From Streptomyces sp. AA1529 (GTDB taxonomy: Bacteria; Actinomycetota; Actinomycetes; Streptomycetales; Streptomycetaceae), in NCBI RefSeq assembly GCF_000280905.1, contig NZ_ALAP01000078.1, positions 124,001 through 188,000 of the forward strand: DNA of 64,000 nt. Direction: 5' to 3'. The notes under the pieces were generated by a model, which was not told the origin of the DNA, searched no databases, and worked only from the letters and a program-made list of their open reading frames with translations. The translations under genes and the position numbers were made by a program. This document shows, piece after piece, positions 62,515-64,000 of the stretch (position 1 is the stretch's first letter; each line of letters starts with the position of its first letter).

Positions 62515-63329
62515 CGCAGATACCCGGGACTCCGCCGATTCCTCCTCCGCCGCCGCCCCCGCCGCCGCACGGTGCGGACTCCGGCGGTCCGGGTGCGGGC
62601 CCGGAGGCGGGTGCGGGTTTCGGTCCGGTGCCGGGGGATGCGGGGGCGGCGCCGTTCGGCACTCCCGAGGCGCCGCGGGTGGCGGTGCGCGGGGAGGCGA
62701 GCCTGGAGTTCGACCCGGAGTACGCGCGGATCGGCGTGCTGGTCTCGGCGCGGGGCCGGGACCGGCGCGGGGCGCTGGAGGATCTGACCCGGCGGAACGC
62801 GCAGGCGCTGGAGTTGGTCAGGAGCTACGGCGACGCGGTGGAGAAGCTGTCGACGGGGGCGTTCAGTGTGCAGCCCGAGATGGTGGACGGCAGCCGGCGG
62901 GAGCGGGTGCACGCGTACCACGGGCGGGTGCGGCTGCAGGCCACCGTCACGGACTTCACGGTGCTGGGCGAGTTGACCACGCGGCTCGCCGACCTGGAGC
63001 TGACGCAGGTCGAGGGGCCGTGGTGGGGGCTGTGGCGGAACTCGCCCGCGCACCGTTCGGCGCGGCAGCAGGCGGTGCGGGAGGCGGTGACCCGGGCGCG
63101 GGAGTACGCGGAGGCGCTGGGCGCGCGTCTGGTGGCGCTGGTGGAGCTGGCCGATCTGGGCGCGGAGGGCAGTGGTCCGCCGCGGCTTCCGGCGGCGCCG
63201 GGCGGGATGCGGGGGTTCTCCGGGGCGCCCGCGGGTCCGCCGCCCGAGCTGGATCTGGAGCCGCAGGTGCAGACGGTGTCGGCGCAGGTGAATGCACGGT
63301 TCGTGATGAGTCCGCCGCAATTGGGCTGA
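62511..63329 (+). CDS. SIMPL-domain (DUF541) protein
   Basis: 272 residues. A Pro-rich N-terminus (PPIPPPPPPPPPHGADSG) is followed by a SIMPL/DUF541 domain: VAVRGEASLEFDPEYARIGVLVSARGRDRRGALEDLTRRNAQALELVRSYG, VTDFTVLGELTTRLADLELTQVEGPWWGL, and ARQQAVREAVTRAREYAEALGARLVALVELADLG. SIMPL proteins are poorly understood, sometimes in the envelope or linked to signalling. It has no signal peptide in this form. The ATG overlaps the desB stop (ATGA); CACAGT at -11 to -6 hints at a second, leaderless start. Its link to iron is unproven. Confidence 0.85.
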   Translation: MTQIPGTPPIPPPPPPPPPHGADSGGPGAGPEAGAGFGPVPGDAGAAPFGTPEAPRVAVRGEASLEFDPEYARIGVLVSARGRDRRGALEDLTRRNAQALELVRSYGDAVEKLSTGAFSVQPEMVDGSRRERVHAYHGRVRLQATVTDFTVLGELTTRLADLELTQVEGPWWGLWRNSPAHRSARQQAVREAVTRAREYAEALGARLVALVELADLGAEGSGPPRLPAAPGGMRGFSGAPAGPPPELDLEPQVQTVSAQVNARFVMSPPQLG

Positions 63330-63515
63330 GGCGCGAGGAGCGCGCGAGGTCCGCCGGGGTGTTCCGTCTCGACGGGTGGGACGGAAGGGCCTGGCGGACG
63401 CTCATCAGAGCGAATGCACGCCCACTTTATTAGTTGTCCTCGGGATTCAATGGCTATTCGGTAAAGGGCGGTTGCACAAATCTCCGGCGGCGGTTCTTTA
63501 CGCGTCGGTAAGTCT

Positions 63516-63521
63516 TAGGCT
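63516..63521 (+). promoter_or_regulatory. -10 hexamer TAGGCT of the pyk leaderless promoter
   Basis: TAGGCT lies at -12 to -7 before the ATG at 63528; no Shine-Dalgarno is present. TTCTTT-like bases about 16 bp upstream are a weak -35. The 198-bp spacer 63330-63527 is otherwise without a gene. Confidence 0.5.
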
Positions 63522-63527
63522 CGGGCT

Positions 63528-64000
63528 ATGCGCCGAGCAAAGATCGTCAGCACCCTGGGCCCGTCCACCGACTCGTACGAGCAGATCAAGACGCTCGTGG
63601 AGGCGGGAATGGATGTCGCCAGGTTCAACATGAGCCACGGCACGCACGCCGAGCACGAGGAGCGCTACCACCGGGTGCGCGCCGCCTCGGAGGAGACGAA
63701 GCGGAACGTGGGGGTGCTCGCGGACCTTCAAGGTCCGAAGATTCGGCTGGGCCGCTTTCAGGAAGGCCCTGTATTCCTTGAACGGGGCGACGAGTTCGCC
63801 ATCACGGTCGAGGACATGGAGGGTGACCGCGCGATGTGCGGCACCACCTATCCGGGTCTGGCCGCCGACGTCACGGCGGGCGAACGCATCCTGGTGGACG
63901 ACGGCCGGGTCACCCTGGAGGTGGCCCGGGTCGAGGGGCCCGTGGTGCACACGAAGGTCGTCGAGGGCGGCATGGTCTCCGACCACAAGGGCCTCAACCT
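63528..64000 (+). CDS. pyk: Pyruvate kinase, N-terminal part (cut by window edge)
   Basis: The first 157 codons are open to the edge. The translation starts MRRAKIVSTLGPSTDSYEQIKTLVEAGMDVARFNMSHGTHAEHEERYHRVR, the hallmark N-terminus of pyruvate kinase with the metal and phosphoenolpyruvate contacts (ARFNMSHG), then VLADLQGPKIRLGRF and the start of the B domain. The enzyme turns phosphoenolpyruvate and ADP into pyruvate and ATP at the end of glycolysis. No frameshift is seen. From memory S. coelicolor has pyk2 at the same place. Confidence 0.97.
   Translation, partial: MRRAKIVSTLGPSTDSYEQIKTLVEAGMDVARFNMSHGTHAEHEERYHRVRAASEETKRNVGVLADLQGPKIRLGRFQEGPVFLERGDEFAITVEDMEGDRAMCGTTYPGLAADVTAGERILVDDGRVTLEVARVEGPVVHTKVVEGGMVSDHKGLN

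Overview
The window is about 64 kb of very GC-rich DNA with strong third-position G/C in the genes, GTG and leaderless starts, mycothiol-type enzymes, WhiA and a PdtaR-type ANTAR regulator. This points to a Streptomyces or close relative. From memory, the order whiA-yvcK-rapZ-uvrC / uvrA / uvrB / coaE / rpsA / polA / liv operon / ANTAR regulator / pyk matches the core chromosome of Streptomyces coelicolor (SCO1950 to SCO2014), so most of the window is conserved backbone with a few insertions.

Layout. 1-5.2 kb: the leftward operon uvrC-rapZ-yvcK-whiA. 5.2-10.3 kb: a metallo-beta-lactamase-fold hydrolase and a mycothiol-dependent isomerase-family protein (leftward), then uvrA and a Tat lipoprotein of the Rieske type (rightward). 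10.5-14 kb: a large secreted phosphodiester glycosidase/metallophosphoesterase fusion. 14-18.1 kb: a leftward tellurite/stress block (terC and two TerD-type genes); terC has a yybP-ykoY (manganese) riboswitch whose 3' strand is complementary to the Shine-Dalgarno sequence. 18.3-24.7 kb: uvrB, a secreted glycerophosphodiesterase, ogt, an MFS exporter and a PIG-L deacetylase. 24.9-32.6 kb: a repeat-rich hypothetical, a SWIM protein coupled to a SNF2 helicase (frameshifted here), a small hypothetical, an amidase and a TPR protein. 32.8-45.3 kb: coaE, PAC2 protein, rpsA, a methyltransferase, hrpB, a secreted lytic transglycosylase and polA. 45.5-48.3 kb: a YdeP-type molybdopterin oxidoreductase and a hotdog thioesterase. 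48.9-54.8 kb: a complete branched-chain amino-acid ABC transporter, livJHMGF. 54.9-55.5 kb: an ANTAR response regulator.

The most unusual segment is 55.6-56.6 kb. It holds a leucine-like tRNA (anticodon CAA) with a class I short variable loop. About 110 bp downstream, on the same strand, is a gene fusing a helix-turn-helix to a two-motif LAGLIDADG domain that keeps both acidic residues. After it come an aminopeptidase N, an iron-box-controlled pair resembling desA-desB (siderophore diamine formation and N-hydroxylation) without desC/desD, a SIMPL-domain protein, and the start of pyruvate kinase, cut by the window edge. The pepN-to-SIMPL block is G-rich in the coding strand, unlike the C-rich liv genes.

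DNA repair and nucleic-acid enzymes are frequent (uvrA, uvrB, uvrC, ogt, polA, hrpB, SNF2). Strong perfect hairpins sit at four convergent gene junctions, and about twelve genes have a TAnnnT- or CAnnnT-like hexamer 6-13 bases before the start codon, as expected of leaderless transcripts.
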